From Verrucomicrobiales bacterium (GTDB lineage Bacteria; Verrucomicrobiota; Verrucomicrobiia; Limisphaerales; UBA1100): a stretch of DNA of 8,754 bases. Below the pieces are notes generated by a model. It was not told where the DNA came from, made no database searches, and was given only the letters and a program-made list of their open reading frames with translations. Shown here piece by piece: positions 6,384-8,754 of the stretch (positions are counted from its first letter, which is position 1; the number at the start of each line of letters is the position of its first letter). Location of the stretch: the NCBI GenBank assembly GCA_003517285.1, contig DPAW01000008.1:1-8754 (forward strand), in the 5' to 3' direction. Position numbers and translations under genes: made by a program.

Positions 6384-7787
6384 ATGAGCCTGCCCACTGA
6401 CATCCGATCGGTTGCTTCGGAACTTTTTTTCCTGCCGGTTCACACCCGCATGCCGTTGAAGTTTGGCGGCGAAACGGTCACCTACGTCACCTGTGCCCGC
6501 TGCCGGGTCACTGTGTGTGACGCGCAGGGGCGCACGGCGGATGGCTGGGGAGAAACTCCCCTTAGTGTTACTTGGGTTTGGCCCAGTGCCTTGTCGTATG
6601 AGGATCGGCATGAGGCGCTGAAATCGTTCTGCGAAACTCTCGCCGCCACCTGGGCGCAATTTGAGGCTACCGGTCATCCGCTGGAAGTGGGCAGCGATTT
6701 TATTGAACAACAACTGCCGGGATTGCTCGAGGCGCATAATGCCGGCCGGACGGAGCCGATGCCGTGGCTAGCGGCGTTGGTGTGTAATTCGCTGTTTGAT
6801 ATCGCGCTGCACGATGCCTATGGCCAACTGCATGAACGTGATATTTACGAGACATACAATGCCCAATGGATGAGCCGCTCGCTGGAGCAGTTTCTGGAGC
6901 CGGCGACCGGCACGGCCGTAGATTTCACGGGTCAATATCCGGAGGATTACTTTGAGGAAACGGTGCCACGCCAATTGCCGGTCTGGCATTTGGTGGGCGG
7001 CGTCGATCCGTTGGATGAAGGCGAACTGACCGGCAGCGAGCCGGAGGATGAATACCCCGTGCTGCTGGCGGACTGGATTCAGACCGATGGTCTGAAATGT
7101 TTGAAGATCAAACTGCGCGGCAACGATGCCGATTGGGATTTTGCGCGTGTAGTAAAGATCGGGCAAATCGCGCTGGAGCACGGCGTGGATTGGTTGACCA
7201 CGGATTTCAATTGCACGGTCACCGAGCCGGCGTATGTGAACGCCATTCTGGACCGATTGTGCGTCGAGCACCCGCGAATTTACGGCATGTTGCTATATGT
7301 GGAGCAGCCGTTTCCCTACGAGCTGGAGCGTGACCGGATCGATACGCACAGTTGCTCCGCGCGCAAACCGCTGTTCCTTGACGAGAGCGCGCACGACTGG
7401 CAGCACGTGCGGTTGGGCCGCGAACTGGGCTGGACCGGCGTGGCGCTCAAGACCTGTAAAACCCAAACCGGCGCCCTCCTCAGTGCGTGCTGGGCCAAGG
7501 CGCACGGGATGACGTTGATGGTGCAGGATCTCACCAACCCCATGCTAGCGCAGGTGCCGCATGTGCGGTTGGCCGCACAGGTTGGCACGATCATGGGAGT
7601 GGAAACCAACGCCATGCAATTTTATCCGGCGGCTTCGGCGGCCGAAGCCGTGGTGCATCCGGGCCTATATCAACGCCGCAATGGGGTGGTGGATTGGAGC
7701 ACGGTTGCCGGCGCCGGGTTTGGTTATCAATTGGAAGAGATAGAGCGCGAACTGCCCGCGGCCGCCGTGCGCTTTGGCGAAGCCTGA
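6384..7787 (+). CDS. Enolase-superfamily (MLE/mandelate racemase-like) enzyme, substrate unknown
   Basis: 467 aa cytoplasmic enzyme; members abstract a proton alpha to a carboxylate using Mg2+ and the KxK lysines (epimerases, cycloisomerases, dehydratases). Residues 1 to about 150 form the capping domain (start SELFFLPVHTRMPLKFG; later NSLFDIALHDAYGQL). The barrel shows the base motif KIK (241-243), metal-ligand candidates D274 (TTDFN), E307 (VEQPF) and D333/E334 (FLDES), and a second-side lysine at K356 or K359 (ALKTCK). Lysines on both faces and no His-Asp dyad point to the MLE/dipeptide-epimerase type rather than mandelate racemase. It is about 100 residues longer than typical members, mostly an acidic insertion at about 152-232. 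ATG 6384 is chosen because GAGG lies 6 nt upstream and the family N-terminus begins soon after; the frame is open from 6312. It starts 31 nt after the TPR gene, so cotranscription is likely. Too divergent for me to name a substrate. Confidence 0.85.
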   Translation: MSLPTDIRSVASELFFLPVHTRMPLKFGGETVTYVTCARCRVTVCDAQGRTADGWGETPLSVTWVWPSALSYEDRHEALKSFCETLAATWAQFEATGHPLEVGSDFIEQQLPGLLEAHNAGRTEPMPWLAALVCNSLFDIALHDAYGQLHERDIYETYNAQWMSRSLEQFLEPATGTAVDFTGQYPEDYFEETVPRQLPVWHLVGGVDPLDEGELTGSEPEDEYPVLLADWIQTDGLKCLKIKLRGNDADWDFARVVKIGQIALEHGVDWLTTDFNCTVTEPAYVNAILDRLCVEHPRIYGMLLYVEQPFPYELERDRIDTHSCSARKPLFLDESAHDWQHVRLGRELGWTGVALKTCKTQTGALLSACWAKAHGMTLMVQDLTNPMLAQVPHVRLAAQVGTIMGVETNAMQFYPAASAAEAVVHPGLYQRRNGVVDWSTVAGAGFGYQLEEIERELPAAAVRFGEA

Positions 7788-7793
7788 TTCGGG

Positions 7794-7821
7794 TTGACGC
7801 CGCTTGCGGGCCTGCGATTAT
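7794..7821 (+). promoter_or_regulatory. Possible promoter for the third TPR gene
   Basis: TTGACG (7794-7799, 5 of 6 to consensus), a 16-nt spacer, then GATTAT (7816-7821, 4 of 6). It lies in the 65-nt gap after the enolase-like gene. Its -10 falls in the loop of the inverted repeat at 7806-7843. Confidence 0.35.
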
Positions 7822-7843
7822 GCGGCCTGAAGTTAAGGCCCGC
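7806..7843. repeat. Perfect 8-bp inverted repeat around the possible promoter
   Basis: GCGGGCCT (7806-7813) and AGGCCCGC (7836-7843) are exact reverse complements separated by 22 nt. The inner GGCCT (7824-7828) can pair instead with AGGCC (7836-7840), giving an alternative hairpin. No T-run follows, so a canonical terminator for the enolase-like gene is unlikely. An operator or a weak terminator is possible. Confidence 0.45.
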
Positions 7844-7852
7844 GGCCCAAAC

Positions 7853-8754
7853 ATGATGCGAATCACATTTATACATTTCCTGATCCTCCTCTTCGCCGGC
7901 CTGTGGATTGCGCCGGAGGGCGTGGCGCAGGATGCTAAAAAAGAGGCGGAAGCCGAGGCCCAATATCTGGGAGCCAACGCGTTGTTTAACCGTGGCGATT
8001 ACGCCCGTGCCATTGCTGAGTACGAAGGCTTTCTTAAGCAATTTCCTGATCACCCTAAGGCGGCAAACGTGAGGTATGGCTTGGGCTTGTGCTATTTTCA
8101 AACCCGCAAATATCAGGAAGCCGCCGCGATGCTGGGAGAGGTGGCGAAGCAGCCCAACGCGCCGGATGCGGCGCGATTGAATTTATTTCGCGGCCAAGCC
8201 CTGCAGATGCTCAAGCAATACGCAGAAGCCGAGGCAGCCTTTGATGCGGGGATCAAGGCGCTGCCGGCCAATGCGGAAAAGGCGCTGCAACAAAATCTCG
8301 CGATCAGCCGGTTGGATGCTTTGTTTCACCAGCAGAAATGGAAAGCGGTGGTATCGGCGGCCGATGAGTTGAAATTGCCCGAGGGAGAATCACAGGTGCG
8401 AGTGGCTTTTCAAGGCGCCTTGGCGCGGTATGAACTTGGCGAATTGAAGGAGGCCGTGCCGCGTTTGCAGAAAATCAAAGGCGCAGTGAAGGGGACGGCT
8501 TATGAGCAACAAACGCATTTTCTACTGGCCGAATCGTTGCGCGAACTGGGACAGACCAAGGAGGCGTTGCCGGAGTACGAGGCGGCGGCCCGGTTGCCGG
8601 GTGGATTTGCCAGCGAGGCCTTGTACCGCGCGGGCTTTGTGCAGTTTCAGGCGGATGATTTTGAGAAGGCGACTGCGAGCTTTGAGGCCTTCATGGCCAA
8701 GTACAAAGGGAAGGGCGATCCGGCGCGTGAACAGCGCGTGCAGATTTTCCTCGG
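7853..8754 (+). CDS. Exported TPR-repeat protein, 3' end cut off by window edge
   Basis: 300 codons are visible without a stop. An N-terminal signal peptide (MMRITFIHFLILLFAGLWIA, likely cleavage after EGVA at about residue 25) leads into a charged stretch, DAKKEAEAEAQ. TPR-type helical pairs follow, e.g. 38-69 (ANALFNRGDYARAIAEYEGF), 72-100, 107-138, 185-206, 219-248 and 254-286 (YRAGFVQFQADDFEKATASF). The spacing of the first unit (GDYxxAIxxYExFLKQFPDHPKA) resembles YbgF/BamD-type and outer-membrane TPR proteins. It lacks the WHFLC segment, so it is not a close copy of the two TPR genes upstream. ATG 7853 is followed directly by a second ATG at 7856; there is no Shine-Dalgarno for either. 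In related bacteria such proteins often precede ExbB/ExbD or TolQ/TolR genes, but nothing here shows that. The role is most likely as a periplasmic scaffold; specific function unknown. Confidence 0.85.
   Translation, partial: MMRITFIHFLILLFAGLWIAPEGVAQDAKKEAEAEAQYLGANALFNRGDYARAIAEYEGFLKQFPDHPKAANVRYGLGLCYFQTRKYQEAAAMLGEVAKQPNAPDAARLNLFRGQALQMLKQYAEAEAAFDAGIKALPANAEKALQQNLAISRLDALFHQQKWKAVVSAADELKLPEGESQVRVAFQGALARYELGELKEAVPRLQKIKGAVKGTAYEQQTHFLLAESLRELGQTKEALPEYEAAARLPGGFASEALYRAGFVQFQADDFEKATASFEAFMAKYKGKGDPAREQRVQIFL

Noticed and set aside
7591..8101. Minus-strand open frames crossing the enolase-like/TPR boundary
   Set aside because: They overlap two well-supported plus-strand genes and their proteins are Arg/Ser-rich antisense products.
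1..8754. Mobile elements, tRNA/rRNA genes, CRISPR arrays, toxin-antitoxin or defence genes
   Set aside because: I looked on both strands and found no transposase or integrase motifs, direct-repeat arrays, tRNA-like clover-leaf sequence or defence-type domains.

Overview
The window looks like ordinary chromosome from a GC-rich Gram-negative bacterium, most probably of the Verrucomicrobiota (Pedosphaera/Limisphaera-like) or the wider PVC group. Three observations suggest this: a tight argJ-argB-argD cluster whose ArgJ and ArgD carry unusual insertions and motif variants, several secreted TPR proteins containing a W-H-F-L-C segment that I associate with PVC genomes, and a divergent enolase-superfamily protein. 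The assignment rests on protein style and recalled family resemblance. No search was possible.

Left half, minus strand, read right to left: an EamA/DMT-type permease (4220 to 3261), then the arginine genes argJ (3116 to 1791), argB (1789 to 929) and argD (932 to beyond base 1). The arg genes are almost certainly one transcript: argJ and argB are 1 nt apart, and argB and argD overlap by 4 nt (ATGA). A good promoter candidate (perfect TTGACA, 17-nt spacer, TTGAAT) lies in the 144-nt gap upstream of argJ, just past the permease stop. ArgJ recycles the acetyl group from N-acetylornithine to glutamate, ArgB phosphorylates N-acetylglutamate, and ArgD transaminates N-acetylglutamate semialdehyde. 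argC is not in the window.

Right half, plus strand: two tandem paralogous secreted TPR proteins (4306-5199 and about 5270-6352, the second with a C-terminal membrane anchor), an enolase-superfamily (MLE-like) enzyme of unknown substrate (6384-7787), and the start of a third, unrelated exported TPR protein (7853 to beyond the right edge). The first of these is divergent from the permease across an 85-nt gap.

The strongest anomaly is inside argD. From about base 186 to about base 945 the GC content is about 47% by hand count, against about 65% on both sides. The reading frame is open and the protein colinear with ArgD throughout. This looks like a recombination tract, or an assembly chimera, covering the first 249 or so codons and starting at the argB/argD junction. 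I see no mobile elements, RNA genes, CRISPR arrays or defence systems. No gap between genes exceeds 150 nt.
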